NCBI RefSeq assembly: GCF_000014185.1
Contig: NC_008148.1
Coordinates: forward strand, 2,026,001 to 2,090,000
Source of the DNA: Rubrobacter xylanophilus DSM 9941
GTDB taxonomy: Bacteria; Actinomycetota; Rubrobacteria; Rubrobacterales; Rubrobacteraceae
Direction: 5' to 3'
Length of the DNA stretch: 64,000 bases
The position numbers and the translations under genes were made by a program. This document shows, in pieces, positions 9,695 through 20,326 of the stretch. The notes below the pieces were generated by a model. The model did not search any database and was not told the origin of the DNA. It saw only the letters and a program-made list of their open reading frames with translations. Every line of letters begins with the position of its first letter. The first letter of the stretch is position 1.

Positions 9695-11183
9695 CCACCT
9701 CCTCGATGTCCTCCCCGACGGCCAGCCGGCTGTGGTGCATGCTGTAGACGAAGTAGAGGACGAGCCCGATCGCCATCCAGACCAGGAACCGGATCCAGGT
9801 GCCCACCGCCAGGTTGAGCATCAGGTAGATGCACACCAGCGCCGCGAGGATGGGCACCACCGGCACAAGCGGCGTCCTAAACGCCCGGTGCAGGTCGGGC
9901 CGGGTGCGGCGCAGGACGATGACCCCTATGGAGACCAGCACGAAGGCGAAGAGGGTGCCGATGTTCACCAGCTCGGCGAGGGTCCCCAGGGGCACGAAGC
10001 CGGCCAGCAGGGCGACCACCACGCCGGTGGTTATGGTGATCCGGTAGGGCGTCCTGAAGCGGGGGTGGACCTTGGCGAACCAGGGGGGCAGCAGCCGGTC
10101 GCGGCTCATCGCGAAGGCCACCCGGCTCTGGCCGAGCATCAGGATCATGGTCACCGTCGTCAGGCCGCAGATGGCCCCGATGGAGACCAGCCCGGCGGCC
10201 CAGTCGAGGCCCAGGCGGGAGAGGGCGGTGGCCATGGGGGAGGCGGTGTTCAGCTGCTGGTAGGGAACCAGCCCGGTCATGATCAGGGAGACCAGCACGT
10301 AGAGCACCGTGCAGATGGCGAGCGAGCCCAGGATGCCGATCGGCAGATCCCGCTGGGGGTTGCGGGTCTCCTCGGCGGTGGTGGCCACGATGTCAAAGCC
10401 GATGTAGGCGAAGAACACGATGGAGGCCCCGGTGATCATGCCGGTGAACCCGAAGGAGCCCGCGCTGCCGAACAGCAGCTCCCACAGCGTCGTCTGGCTG
10501 AAGGAGAACCCCTCGCCGGCCGGCGCCGGCTCCCGCGGCGGGAGGAACGGCGACCAGTTCTCCGGGTTGACGAACCAGATGCCGTAGACGATGAAGAAGA
10601 GGACCACCAAGAGCTTTATGGTGGTTATGACCTGGTTGACGCGGGAGCTGAGCGTGATCCCCAACACCAGCACGATGACCAGGAGCACGACGATGCCCAC
10701 CGCCGGCAGGTTCACGACGCCGCCGTCTCCGGGGGCGGCGAGCAGCGACTCGGGCAGGGTTATCCCGAAGAAGCTCTGCAGCACGCTGTTGAAGTAGCCC
10801 GACCACCCCACCGAGACGGCGGAGGCGCCCACGATGAACTCCAGCACCAGGTCCCAGCCGATGATCCAGGCCAGAAACTCGCCCAGCGCCGCGTAGGAGA
10901 AGGTGTAGGCGCTCCCGGCCACCGGCACGGTGCTGGCGAACTCCGCGTAGCAGAGCGCCGCCAGGGCGCAGGCCACCCCCGCCACCACGAAGGAGAGCGC
11001 GATCGCCGGCCCCGCGTTCGTGGCCGCCGCCACCCCGGTCAGCACGAAGATGCCGGTACCGATGATGACCCCGATGCCGAAGAGCGTCAGGTCTAGCGCC
11101 CCCAGCGCCTTGCGTAGCCTGAAGTCCGGGTGGTCCGTGTCCCGGATGGATTGCTCGATGGACTTGGTCCTCATTATCCCCAT
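9678..11183 (-). CDS. Amino-acid permease (APC superfamily, cationic amino-acid transporter-like)
   Basis: A 501-aa integral membrane transporter with about 12 transmembrane helices. The first helix carries the APC substrate-binding signature [15 protein letters not shown] (36-50), and [20 protein letters not shown] resembles helix 6 and the following loop of CAT/YfnA-type permeases. It probably imports amino acids by proton symport; the specific substrate cannot be read from sequence. The initiator at 11183 gives [11 protein letters not shown]. It stands alone upstream of the phosphodiesterase gene, with the hairpin at its 3-prime end. Confidence 0.93.
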   Translation of the reverse strand: MGIMRTKSIEQSIRDTDHPDFRLRKALGALDLTLFGIGVIIGTGIFVLTGVAAATNAGPAIALSFVVAGVACALAALCYAEFASTVPVAGSAYTFSYAALGEFLAWIIGWDLVLEFIVGASAVSVGWSGYFNSVLQSFFGITLPESLLAAPGDGGVVNLPAVGIVVLLVIVLVLGITLSSRVNQVITTIKLLVVLFFIVYGIWFVNPENWSPFLPPREPAPAGEGFSFSQTTLWELLFGSAGSFGFTGMITGASIVFFAYIGFDIVATTAEETRNPQRDLPIGILGSLAICTVLYVLVSLIMTGLVPYQQLNTASPMATALSRLGLDWAAGLVSIGAICGLTTVTMILMLGQSRVAFAMSRDRLLPPWFAKVHPRFRTPYRITITTGVVVALLAGFVPLGTLAELVNIGTLFAFVLVSIGVIVLRRTRPDLHRAFRTPLVPVVPILAALVCIYLMLNLAVGTWIRFLVWMAIGLVLYFVYSMHHSRLAVGEDIEEVAEEAR

Positions 11184-11291
11184 GCCTGCATCACCCCCTT
11201 ATCCGTCCTCCTCCACGAGAAACCTTCTCCGCAGCCCGCCCCCCGGGGCGACGCTCGAAAGAAGATTACTACAACCGGAAACCCGCTGCCG

Positions 11292-12227
11292 CTAGCCCCC
11301 GGAGGGCTGCTGCTGGGGCGCGGCGGGCGCCTGCTGCTGGGGGGTGATCGGCTGCTGCTGCGGCTCCTGGGGCGTTATGACCGGCTCTTGCTGCTCCTGC
11401 TGCGGCTCTTGGGGTGTTATGACCGGCTCTTGCTGCTCCTGCTGCGGCTCTTGGGGCGTTATGACCGGCTCTTGCTGCTGGCTCTGCCCGCTCGGGGCCG
11501 GCTCCTCGCTCTCCCAGAACCACGAGGAGCCCCCCTGCTGCTCCCCGGAGGGCTGCTGCTGGGGCGCGGCGGGCGCCTGCTGCTGGGGCGCGGGCGTCTG
11601 CTGGACCGGCTGCTGCGTCTGCGTGCCCGCGCCGCCCCCGGAGAAGAGCGAGCCCACCGAGGTGGAGGGCCGGCTCTGCTCCACCCCCGCGATCTCCCCG
11701 CCGCCCGGGGAGGCCACCTGGCACTTGCCCCACACCATGCACGAGAGGGTCCTGCCCCCGGTGAGCTCCGCGAGGGTCACCCCGCTCATGGCGATGGCGA
11801 AGGCTATCACCGCCGGCACCAGCGCCCCGGCCAGAATGGAGACCCTGCGCCGGGCCGGCAGCCGCGAGAACCAGTCGAGCGCCGAGCGCAGCCGCCCCGC
11901 CAGCCCCTCCCGGCGCCCGTAGACGGCCATCCCGCCCTCCGGCACCCGCTTCCTCTGGCCCACGCTGTCGCGGAACCGGCGCGGCACGCTGCGCACGTGG
12001 CCGCTGAAGGACTCCAGGTAGGCCTTCAGGATCGCCGAGCCCGCCGTGATGATCATGGTCGTGAGCGCCGCCCCGGCGATCGTCCCCGCCACCCCGAAGC
12101 GGGAGGTGATGAGCGCCGCCGCCACGGAGGCCATCCCCGCGGCGAGCACCTGGGTTATGCTCACCACCGAGCCGCTCGCGTCCACGGCGTGGTGGCGTTG
12201 CTCGGCCTGCTGCTGGTCCCTGCTCAC
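11292..12227 (-). CDS. Unknown membrane protein with Gln/Pro-rich repeat tail
   Basis: About 311 aa from a GTG at 12227. The N-terminus has a hydrophobic segment (ITQVLAAGMASVAAALI) and a second around TIAGAALTTMIITAGSAI. A basic loop (LPARRRVSILAGALVPAVIAF) leads into a third. The C-terminal third is low-complexity, Gln/Pro-rich, with 14-residue repeats (VITPQEPQQEQQEP) and a duplicated APAAPQQQPSG block. The tail probably extends outside the membrane as a spacer. A TTGAAA-17-TACCCT promoter ends 8 nt before the GTG, which supports this start and a leaderless mRNA. No family recognised. Confidence 0.7.
   Translation of the reverse strand: MSRDQQQAEQRHHAVDASGSVVSITQVLAAGMASVAAALITSRFGVAGTIAGAALTTMIITAGSAILKAYLESFSGHVRSVPRRFRDSVGQRKRVPEGGMAVYGRREGLAGRLRSALDWFSRLPARRRVSILAGALVPAVIAFAIAMSGVTLAELTGGRTLSCMVWGKCQVASPGGGEIAGVEQSRPSTSVGSLFSGGGAGTQTQQPVQQTPAPQQQAPAAPQQQPSGEQQGGSSWFWESEEPAPSGQSQQQEPVITPQEPQQEQQEPVITPQEPQQEQQEPVITPQEPQQQPITPQQQAPAAPQQQPSGG
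11361..11479. repeat. 42-bp tandem repeat, 2.8 copies, inside a coding region
   Basis: The motif gttatgacc recurs at 11374, 11416 and 11458, exactly 42 bp apart. The copies differ by only one or two bases. The unit encodes 14 residues (VITPQEPQQEQQEP), so gain or loss of units keeps the frame. A separate direct repeat of about 45 bp (near 11298 and 11547) duplicates the APAAPQQQPSG block of the same gene. Confidence 0.9.
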
Positions 12228-12235
12228 GGGCCATG

Positions 12236-12264
12236 AGGGTACCAACAGCCCCCGGGGGTTTCAA
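12236..12264 (-). promoter_or_regulatory. Promoter of the Gln/Pro-tail membrane protein gene
   Basis: TTGAAA (12264-12259), a 17-bp spacer and TACCCT (12241-12236) on the minus strand. The GTG at 12227 follows 8 nt later. The spacer contains a CCCCCGGGGG palindrome. Confidence 0.5.
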
Positions 12265-12270
12265 AGCGAA

Positions 12271-12284
12271 AACGCGTATGCGTT
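12271..12284. promoter_or_regulatory. Inverted repeat in a divergent promoter region
   Basis: AACGC-GTAT-GCGTT lies between the minus-strand membrane-protein gene and the plus-strand gene at 12362. It is 7 bp upstream of the -35 box of the former. It could be an operator, but the regulator is unknown. Confidence 0.3.
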
Positions 12285-12361
12285 CACCCGGAGCGCGGGC
12301 GGCGGTGCGCGGGTAGAATGCGCGGCGGCAGGCCACCGAAAGGGAGAAGGTCCAGGAGAAG

Positions 12362-12823
12362 ATGACGGGTTCCAGGGAGACGAAGTTCGCCGAGCTCTTC
12401 GAGGTCATAAAGGAGTACGCCGGGCGGGAGTACGACTACCAGGACAAGGCCCTGCAGGTGATCGCCGGGGCCTACGTCTTCATGTTCGAGCCGGAGGAGA
12501 TGCCGGACGCCCGCCCCGTGGTGGACGAGATCCTCAAGCAGTACGACTACGTCTTCACCACCATAGAGCGCGGCAACCTGGACCCTCTGAGCGTCGAGGC
12601 GGTGGTCCGGGTGGCGCGCTACCGGGAGGAGTACATGGAGTGGGGCATAGAGACGCTGTGCAAGGTGCTCACCGGCCTCTTCCGGCGCTCCCGGGCGGAC
12701 GAGACGTACGCGGACTACGTCGAGGACACCCAGGTGGTCATCCGGGGCCTGGAGGACATCGTGGCGGGCTCGGTGCTGGAGGAGATCGTGGAGAACGCCG
12801 AGGGGGGCCAGGAGAAGCCCTAG
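12362..12823 (+). CDS. Unknown soluble protein, 153 aa
   Basis: An acidic, probably helical protein with no recognised motif, signal peptide or membrane segment. It has many aromatic residues in the first half ([20 protein letters not shown]) and ends in [13 protein letters not shown]. The ATG follows AGGAG at close spacing, and third-base GC is high, so it looks genuinely coded. A TAGAAT box at about 12316 could be its -10 element. Its TAG stop overlaps the TAG of uvrA on the other strand in one CTAG. Function unknown. Confidence 0.75.
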   Translation: MTGSRETKFAELFEVIKEYAGREYDYQDKALQVIAGAYVFMFEPEEMPDARPVVDEILKQYDYVFTTIERGNLDPLSVEAVVRVARYREEYMEWGIETLCKVLTGLFRRSRADETYADYVEDTQVVIRGLEDIVAGSVLEEIVENAEGGQEKP

Positions 12824-15669
12824 CTCGCCGCCGCCACCTCCGGGAGCAGGCCGCGCAGAAAGCGCCCGGTGTGCGACCGCTCGACGCGGGCCACCTCCTC
12901 CGGGGTGCCGGCGGCGACCACCTCCCCGCCCCCGTCGCCGCCCTCGGGGCCGAGGTCTATGATGTAGTCCGCGGAGCGGATGACGTCCAGGTTGTGCTCG
13001 ATGACGATGACCGTGTTCCCCGCGTCCACGAGCCGGTGCAGGATGCCGAGCAGCCGCTCCACGTCGGCGAAGTGCAGCCCCGTCGTGGGCTCGTCGAGGA
13101 TGTACAGGGTCCTGCCGGTCGCCCGTTTGCCGAGCTCGCTCGCGAGCTTCACCCGCTGCGCCTCCCCGCCGGAGAGGGTGGTCGCCGGCTGCCCCAGCCG
13201 GATGTAGCCGAGCCCCACGTCGCGCAGGGTCTGCATCCGCCGCGAGATCGCGGGCACGGAGGCGAAGAACTCGCACGCCTCCTCGACGGTCATCTCCAGC
13301 ACGTCGGCGATGGAGCGGCCCTTGTAGGTGACGCGCAGGGTCTCGGCGTTGTAGCGGCGGCCCTTGCAGACCTCGCACGGCACGTAGACGTCGGGGAGGA
13401 AGTGCATCTCGATGCGGATCTGGCCGTCCCCCCGGCACGCCTCGCACCGGCCGCCCTTGACGTTGAACGAGAACCGGCCCGGCTTGTAGCCCCTGATCTT
13501 CGCCTCCGGCGTCGCCGCGAAGAGCGCCCTTATGTGGTCGAAGACCTTGGTGTAGGTGGCGGGGTTGGAGCGTGGGGTCCTGCCGATGGGGCTCTGGTCT
13601 ATGTCGATGACCTTGTCCAGCTGCTCCACCCCCCGCAACCCCGCGTGCCTCCCGGGCCGATGCTTGCCGCGGTTGACCCGGTTGGCGAGGGCCTTGTAGA
13701 GGATCTCGTTCACCAGCGTGCTCTTCCCGGACCCCGAGACCCCCGTGACGCACGTGAAGACCCCGAGCGGGAACTCCACGTCCACGCCCTTGAGGTTGTG
13801 CTCGCTCGCCCCGAGCACCGCCACGCTCCCGGAGGGCCTGCGGCGCTCCCCGGGGGGCTCTATCCTGCGGCGCCCCGAGAGGTAGTCCCCGGTCACCGAG
13901 CGCGGCTCGGCGACGATGTCCTCGACCGTGCCCTGCGCCACGATCTCCCCGCCGTGCACCCCGGCCCCCGGCCCCACGTCAACTATGTGGTCGGCGGTCC
14001 GGATCGTCTCCTCGTCGTGCTCGACCACGATGAGCGTGTTGCCGAGGTCGCGCAGCCGCAGGAGGGTGTTCAGCAGCCGGCGGTTGTCCCGCTGGTGCAG
14101 CCCGATGGAGGGCTCGTCGAGCACGTAGAGCACGCCCACCAGCCCGCTCCCCACCTGCGAGGCGAGCCGTATCCGCTGCGCCTCCCCACCGGAGAGCGTC
14201 CCGGCCGCGCGGCTCAAAGTGAGGTAGCCGAGGCCGACGTCCACCAGGAACCCGAGGCGCTCCCGGATCTCCTTCACCACCCGCTCCGCTATGAGCCACT
14301 CCCGCTGCGTGAACCGGACGCCGTCGAAGAAGGACTGCGCCTCGGTGACGCTCATCTGGGTGAACTCGTAGATGTTCTTGCCGCCGACGGTCACGGCGAG
14401 CGCCTCGGGCCGCAGGCGCGCCCCCCCGCACTTGGGGCAGGGGACGTGGCTCATGTACTCCTCGATCCTCTCCCGCCGGTACTCGGAGTCGGTCTCGGCG
14501 TAGCGGCGCTCCAGGTTGCCGATGACCCCGTCGAAGCGGGTCATGTACTGCCGCCGGCGGCCGTAGCGGTTGCGGTAGGAGACGTAGATGCTCTCCCCGT
14601 CCGTCCCGTAGAGGATGAGCCGCCTGTGCTCCTCGGGCAGCTCGCGCCACGGGGCGTCGAGGTCTATCCCGTACTTCTCGGAGAGCGCCGCGAGCACGCT
14701 CGCGTGGTACTCGCTCTGGGAGTTGGCCCAGGGGGCTATGGCCCCCTCGTTCACGCTCAGCCCCTCGTTCGGGACCACGAGCTCCGGGTCTATCTCCAGC
14801 CGGCTCCCGAGCCCGTCGCAGCGGTCGCACGCCCCGTGCGGGCTGTTGAACGAGAAGGTGCGCGGCTGGATCTCGGCTATGGAGGCCCCGCAGTTGGTGC
14901 AGGTGAAGCTCTCGGAGAAGAGCATGGACTCGCCGGGCGAGCCGTCCCGCCCGACGGTCTCCACCTGCACCAGCCCCTCCGCCAGCCCGAGGGCGGTCTC
15001 GATGGAGTCGGTCAGGCGCCGCTCGATGCCCTCCCGCATCACCAGCCGGTCCACCACCACCTCGATGTCGTGCTTGCGGTTTTTGTCCAGCTCCAGCTCC
15101 ACCGGCAGCTCGTGCACCTCGCCGTCGACGCGCACCCGCGCGTAGCCCTCCTCGGCCAGCTCCCTGAGGAGCCTCCCGTACTCGCCCTTGCGCCCCCGCA
15201 CGACCGGCGCGAGCACCATGAAGCGCGTCCTCTCCGGCAGCGCCAGCACCCTCTCCACCATCTGCTGCGGCGTGGAGCGGGCCACGGGAAAGCCGCAAAC
15301 GTGGCAGTGCGGGCGCCCGGCGCGGGCGTACAGGAGCCGGAGGTAGTCGTAGATCTCGGTGACCGTCGCCACCGTGGAGCGCGGGTTGTTGGAGGTGGTC
15401 TTCTGGTCTATGGAGACCGCCGGGGAGAGCCCGTCGATGTGGTCCACCTCGGGCTTGTCCATCTGCCCGAGGAACTGCCGGGCGTAGGCGGAGAGGCTCT
15501 CCACGTAGCGCCTCTGCCCCTCGGCGTAGATGGTGTCGAAGGCGAGCGAGGACTTCCCGCTCCCGGAGAGCCCCGTGACCACCACCAGCACGTCGCGCGG
15601 GATGGAGACGTCGACGTTCTTCAGGTTGTGCTCGCGCGCCCCCCGGACGACTATGTGGCTCTCGGCTAT
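12820..15669 (-). CDS. uvrA: UvrA, excinuclease ABC subunit A; probable ATA start
   Basis: UvrA is the lesion-scanning ATPase of nucleotide excision repair. It has two ABC modules: Walker [10 protein letters not shown] near residue 33 and [10 protein letters not shown] in the second half, and signatures LSGGEAQRI and LSGGEAQRV. Zinc-binding cysteine pairs are CTNCG/CDRCDG and CEACRG/CEVCKG. The conserved N-terminus [17 protein letters not shown] is encoded, but no ATG, GTG or TTG precedes it before an in-frame TAG. An ATA at 15669-15667 sits 7 nt after AGGGGG, giving 949 aa, typical of UvrA. The first standard codon (GTG at 15591) would remove the first beta strands. It shares CTAG with the upstream convergent gene. 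Confidence 0.96.
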   Translation of the reverse strand: MAESHIVVRGAREHNLKNVDVSIPRDVLVVVTGLSGSGKSSLAFDTIYAEGQRRYVESLSAYARQFLGQMDKPEVDHIDGLSPAVSIDQKTTSNNPRSTVATVTEIYDYLRLLYARAGRPHCHVCGFPVARSTPQQMVERVLALPERTRFMVLAPVVRGRKGEYGRLLRELAEEGYARVRVDGEVHELPVELELDKNRKHDIEVVVDRLVMREGIERRLTDSIETALGLAEGLVQVETVGRDGSPGESMLFSESFTCTNCGASIAEIQPRTFSFNSPHGACDRCDGLGSRLEIDPELVVPNEGLSVNEGAIAPWANSQSEYHASVLAALSEKYGIDLDAPWRELPEEHRRLILYGTDGESIYVSYRNRYGRRRQYMTRFDGVIGNLERRYAETDSEYRRERIEEYMSHVPCPKCGGARLRPEALAVTVGGKNIYEFTQMSVTEAQSFFDGVRFTQREWLIAERVVKEIRERLGFLVDVGLGYLTLSRAAGTLSGGEAQRIRLASQVGSGLVGVLYVLDEPSIGLHQRDNRRLLNTLLRLRDLGNTLIVVEHDEETIRTADHIVDVGPGAGVHGGEIVAQGTVEDIVAEPRSVTGDYLSGRRRIEPPGERRRPSGSVAVLGASEHNLKGVDVEFPLGVFTCVTGVSGSGKSTLVNEILYKALANRVNRGKHRPGRHAGLRGVEQLDKVIDIDQSPIGRTPRSNPATYTKVFDHIRALFAATPEAKIRGYKPGRFSFNVKGGRCEACRGDGQIRIEMHFLPDVYVPCEVCKGRRYNAETLRVTYKGRSIADVLEMTVEEACEFFASVPAISRRMQTLRDVGLGYIRLGQPATTLSGGEAQRVKLASELGKRATGRTLYILDEPTTGLHFADVERLLGILHRLVDAGNTVIVIEHNLDVIRSADYIIDLGPEGGDGGGEVVAAGTPEEVARVERSHTGRFLRGLLPEVAAAS

Positions 15670-15703
15670 CTTACGTCCCCCTCGCTCGAGGACCTACCGG
15701 GCA

Positions 15704-15731
15704 AGTATACGGCCTCCGCGGGGGAGGCCAA
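15704..15731 (-). promoter_or_regulatory. uvrA promoter with a palindrome in the spacer
   Basis: On the minus strand TTGGCC (15731-15726), a 16-bp spacer and TATACT (15709-15704). The spacer holds a perfect inverted repeat GGCCTCC-N5-GGAGGCC (15711-15729) that also touches the -35 box, a position where a bound repressor would block transcription. It is not a GAAC-N4-GTTC LexA box. The predicted leader to the ATA is about 28 nt and contains the Shine-Dalgarno sequence. Confidence 0.5.
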
Positions 15732-15801
15732 GGGGAGGATCCCTGCTGTCATCGCGGCGTATTCTACCACCCCGGGCGGCCGCCCCGGCGGGAGTGGTGT
15801 A

Positions 15802-15807
15802 TATATT
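15802..15807 (+). promoter_or_regulatory. -10 box of the pucR-type gene
   Basis: TATATT ends 6 nt before the ATG at 15814, so the transcript should be leaderless. No convincing -35 element is visible. It lies divergent to the uvrA promoter. Confidence 0.4.
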
Positions 15808-15813
15808 CCGGTC

Positions 15814-17508
15814 ATGAGCCCCGGCGGCATACCCCTCCCGGACTTCGCCCGCCTCCTGGCCGGGGAGGCGCGGGCCGAGTGCCTCTCCGCGGGGGACCCC
15901 GGCCGCCGGGTGCTCGGGATCTCCGTGGAGGAGCCGGTGGAGGGCTGGCTCGGCCCGGACGAGGCCGCGGTGACGGACCGCGCGGAGCTGGACGCCTCCT
16001 TCCTGAAGTCCCTCGCGGGGAGCGGCTGCCCCGCGGTGGTGTGGCGCGCCCCCCCGGAACGGACGCCGGGGGAGGCGCCGCAGCTCGCCGCCGGCCTGGG
16101 GCTCGCCCTGTTCCGAGTCTCCCCCGGGGTGCCCCTCCGCCGCGTGCTCGGCGCCCTCTCCGACGGGGAGGGGCTTTTGCGCCTCTCCCACCGCGCGGTG
16201 CGCGAGCTGCTGGAGGGCGCCGGGGAGTGGACCCCCGCAGAGGCGGCGGAGCGGATCTCCCGGCTCCTCGGCCGGCGCGTGGTGGTCGAGGACGCCGTGG
16301 GGCGGCTCGTCGCCGGCGGGGAGGACAACCCCCTGCGGGAGCTGCTGGAGAGGGAGGAGCTGCGGGCCTCCCGCCCCTCCGGGGTGGACGAGACCCGCCG
16401 CGACCGGAGGGACCGCTACGCCCGGCTGCCGGACGGCTTCCTCTCGGTGCCCGTGGAGCGCTGGCGGGTGGCGGGGCGGGAGCTCTTCTGGGTCCCGCTC
16501 GGCGGGGGGAGCCCGGCGGGCTACCTGTGGGTGGACTGCGAGGGCTCGCCGCTCGGCACCGGGGACGTGATCGTGCTCTACTGGGCCCGCCGGGTGTTGG
16601 AGGGGGCGCTGGGCCGGGAGAGGATCCGGCTGGAGACCGAGCTGGGGATGCGGGGCGACCTCCTCGACGACCTCATCGCCGGCCACTACGGCTCCGTGGA
16701 CCTCCTGCTGCAGCGGGCGCTCTACCTCGGGGCCGACCTCTCCCGCGGGGCCCTGGCCGCGATCGTGGACATCGACGAGTTCGCCCGCTACCTGGAGCGC
16801 CGCCGGCTCAAGGAGCCCGCCGTCCAGGAGCTCAAGCGCCGCCTCGCCGACGCGGTGCGCCTGCAGGCCCGCCAGCTCTTCTCCGGCTTCCTGCTCGGCC
16901 CGCGGTCGGACAACGTGATCCTCTTTCTCCCCCCCTCCCCGGAGGCCCCCCCCGACACCCTCCGGGAGCGGGCGCTCGAACTCTCCGGCAGGGTGCAGCG
17001 CTACGTAAGGGGGCTCCTGCCGGACCTCACCGTCTCGGTGGGCATCGGCCGCTACCGGGAGGACCCGGCCGAACTGCCGGAGGCCTACTCGGAGGCCGAG
17101 ATGGCGCTCAGGATCGGCCACCGGATAAAGGGCCCCTCCTCGGTCTCCACCTTCGAGGAGACCGGCACCTACAAGCTGCTCTTCCGGGTGCTGCAGGAGA
17201 GCCCGGAGGAGCTGGAGTCCTTCTACGCCGAGACCGTGGAGCCGGCGGTCCGCTACGACCTGCGCTACGGCACCGGTCTGGTGCAGACCCTAGCCTCCTA
17301 CCTCCGCAACGACGCCTCCACCTCCAGGACCGCCTCCGAGCTCTTCACCCACCGGCACACCATCCGCTACCGGCTGGAGAGGATAAGGGAGCTCACCGGC
17401 CTGGACGTGGACCGGAGCGAGGACCGCGAGCGCCTCGCCCTGGGGATAAAGGCGATGCAGCTCCTCGGCCGCGCCCCCGAGGAACCCTCCCCCCTCTCCG
17501 ACCGCTGA
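15814..17508 (+). CDS. PucR/CdaR-family transcriptional regulator
   Basis: A 564-aa regulator. The N-terminal part resembles the PucR ligand-sensing region (ends about 170), followed by a GAF-like middle ([19 protein letters not shown]) and a GGDEF-like segment ([18 protein letters not shown]). The C-terminus is the PucR helix-turn-helix ([20 protein letters not shown]). Such proteins control purine or nitrogen-source catabolism. The ammonium transporter gene follows on the same strand, so a nitrogen role is plausible but inferred. The ATG is chosen because a -10 box lies 6 nt upstream and no Shine-Dalgarno sequence is present. uvrA is divergent. Confidence 0.88.
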   Translation: MSPGGIPLPDFARLLAGEARAECLSAGDPGRRVLGISVEEPVEGWLGPDEAAVTDRAELDASFLKSLAGSGCPAVVWRAPPERTPGEAPQLAAGLGLALFRVSPGVPLRRVLGALSDGEGLLRLSHRAVRELLEGAGEWTPAEAAERISRLLGRRVVVEDAVGRLVAGGEDNPLRELLEREELRASRPSGVDETRRDRRDRYARLPDGFLSVPVERWRVAGRELFWVPLGGGSPAGYLWVDCEGSPLGTGDVIVLYWARRVLEGALGRERIRLETELGMRGDLLDDLIAGHYGSVDLLLQRALYLGADLSRGALAAIVDIDEFARYLERRRLKEPAVQELKRRLADAVRLQARQLFSGFLLGPRSDNVILFLPPSPEAPPDTLRERALELSGRVQRYVRGLLPDLTVSVGIGRYREDPAELPEAYSEAEMALRIGHRIKGPSSVSTFEETGTYKLLFRVLQESPEELESFYAETVEPAVRYDLRYGTGLVQTLASYLRNDASTSRTASELFTHRHTIRYRLERIRELTGLDVDRSEDRERLALGIKAMQLLGRAPEEPSPLSDR

Positions 17509-17516
17509 AGAGAGCC

Positions 17517-17548
17517 GCGCTCCGGCGGGCCAAGCCGCCCCGGAGCGC
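17517..17548 (+). terminator. Probable terminator after the pucR-type gene
   Basis: GCGCTCCGG and CCGGAGCGC form a nine-pair outer stem (17517-17525, 17540-17548) with extra GGC/GCC pairing inside, starting 8 nt after the stop codon. A weak T-rich stretch (catctttgtc) follows. Confidence 0.55.
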
Positions 17549-17651
17549 GCACCGGCATCTTTGTCCCCCCGGCCGAAGAGGCCGCGCGCGCTCCTTCCCT
17601 AGACTGCCCCCGTAGTGTTGTTGTAGGGCTCGCAAACGGGAGGTCATCTTG

Positions 17652-19085
<1,434 letters not shown>

Positions 19086-19128
19086 GGGCACGGAGCAGCG
19101 CCGGAAAGACACGCGCACCCCTCAGCAA

Positions 19129-19162
19129 GCGGGACGCCGGGCTTTGGATCCCGGCGTCCCGC
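19129..19162 (+). terminator. Hairpin downstream of amt
   Basis: A perfect 13-bp stem (19129-19141 with 19150-19162) and an eight-base loop CTTTGGAT. No T tract follows, so termination may be partial; the next gene starts 30 nt later. Confidence 0.6.
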
Positions 19163-19192
19163 GGCGAGAAGGAAAGGAGGCCGCGAGAGGGA

Positions 19193-19474
19193 GTGGGAGC
19201 GCCGATAGCAGAGGCCGCAGCGCACCGGAACACGATCGTGCGGGTCTACGAGGACCGGGTGGAGCTCGTCAGCGGCTGGCTCGGAGAGCGGGTAGAGACG
19301 GTCCGGCACAGGGACATAGCCGACGTGAGGGTGCAGGGGCTCGTGAACTGCACCCTGCACATCTGGAGCAACAGCGGGAGGCTCTACCGGCTGGGCAGGA
19401 TGGCCCTCCCCGACGCCCGGGCGGTGAAGGCCGCGATAGAGCGCCAGAAGCGGAGGGCCGCCTCCTACGAGTAG
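19193..19474 (+). CDS. Small PH-like domain protein
   Basis: A 93-aa soluble protein from a GTG at 19193, found by reading the stretch between amt and the protease gene. The core NTIVRVYEDRVELVSGWLGE, then VETVRHRDIADVRV and LHIWSNSGRLYRLGRM, alternates strands as in bacterial PH (bPH2/YokE-like) domains that report how a membrane stress protein meets its partner. The domain assignment is from the pattern only. An AAGGAGG lies 12 nt upstream. The protease gene follows 39 nt later. Confidence 0.65.
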   Translation: MGAPIAEAAAHRNTIVRVYEDRVELVSGWLGERVETVRHRDIADVRVQGLVNCTLHIWSNSGRLYRLGRMALPDARAVKAAIERQKRRAASYE

Positions 19475-19513
19475 ATATACTCTCCCCGGGAAGCGAGCCG
19501 CAAGGAGGATTTT

Positions 19514-20326
19514 GTGCCGGGGAGCGCCGCCGCACGGAGCCTCGCGCTGCGACACCCCTTTCTGTTCTCGGGGGCGCTCACGCTGCTGCTCCTCGGGTTC
19601 GCCGGGCTGGGGAGGGTGTTCTACCCGCAGCAGCCGGTGGGCGACCTCCGGCGGCTTCCGGCCGCCGAGTTCCGCCCGCCGACCCAGCTCGAGCGGGCGC
19701 TGGAGGCGGTGAGGAGCCCGGAGGGGTTCTACTGGGTGCTCGCGCTCGCGCTCGCGGCGGCCCTGCTCTCCGGGCTGGGCTGGTGGCGCGAGGCGGGGCT
19801 CCGCGCGCCGCGGCGGGGCGGGCTGGTGCACCTGTGGCTCCCCCTCCTCGCCGCCGGGGTGGCCCTCTCCGGCGGGGTCCTCCCGCCCGAAGGGTCTGGG
19901 GAGCTCGCCGCCCTCCTCATCTCCTCCGGGCTCCCCGTCGCCGGGGAGGAGCTGGTCTTCCGCGGCCTCCTGTGGCGGGCGCTCGAGGAGAGGGGGCCCC
20001 TGGTGGCGGCCGCGGTCACCTCGCTGCTCGCCGGGGCGCTCTCCTACGCCGTGAGCGCCACCGGCGGCCCCACGCCCGAGGCCCGCTACATAGCCGCCTT
20101 CACCCTCTGCGGCGGCCTGCTCTACGCCGGGCTGCGACGGCGCACCGGCTCCCTCTGGCCGCCCCTCGCCGGGCACCTCGCCGTCTCGCTCGCCACCGGC
20201 GTGGCCGTGCTGGGCTCCGGGGCCTACCAGCTCCTCCTCTACCTGGGGACGCTGGGGTTTGCGGCCTACGGGCTCGCGCTGGTGCTCCTGCCCGCAAGGG
20301 CGGGAGGGCGGCGCCCTGTCCTCTAG
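19514..20326 (+). CDS. CPBP-family intramembrane metalloprotease (CAAX/Abi type)
   Basis: A 270-aa membrane protein with about seven hydrophobic helices. It has the family's EExxxR motif ([16 protein letters not shown]) and a third motif [10 protein letters not shown]. The second motif, normally F-x3-H, reads LSYAVSA and lacks the histidine, so activity is uncertain. GTG at 19514 is 5 nt after AGGAGG. A TATACT box at 19476-19481 may start its transcript. Its TAG shares CTAG with uvrB on the opposite strand. Confidence 0.87.
   Translation: MPGSAAARSLALRHPFLFSGALTLLLLGFAGLGRVFYPQQPVGDLRRLPAAEFRPPTQLERALEAVRSPEGFYWVLALALAAALLSGLGWWREAGLRAPRRGGLVHLWLPLLAAGVALSGGVLPPEGSGELAALLISSGLPVAGEELVFRGLLWRALEERGPLVAAAVTSLLAGALSYAVSATGGPTPEARYIAAFTLCGGLLYAGLRRRTGSLWPPLAGHLAVSLATGVAVLGSGAYQLLLYLGTLGFAAYGLALVLLPARAGGRRPVL

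Noticed and set aside
12046-15813. Very long plus-strand frame leading into the pucR-type gene
   Set aside because: The upstream part is antisense to uvrA and lacks domains; the real gene starts at 15814.
15670-15813. LexA (SOS) box near uvrA
   Set aside because: No GAAC-N4-GTTC or similar site was found between uvrA and the pucR-type gene.
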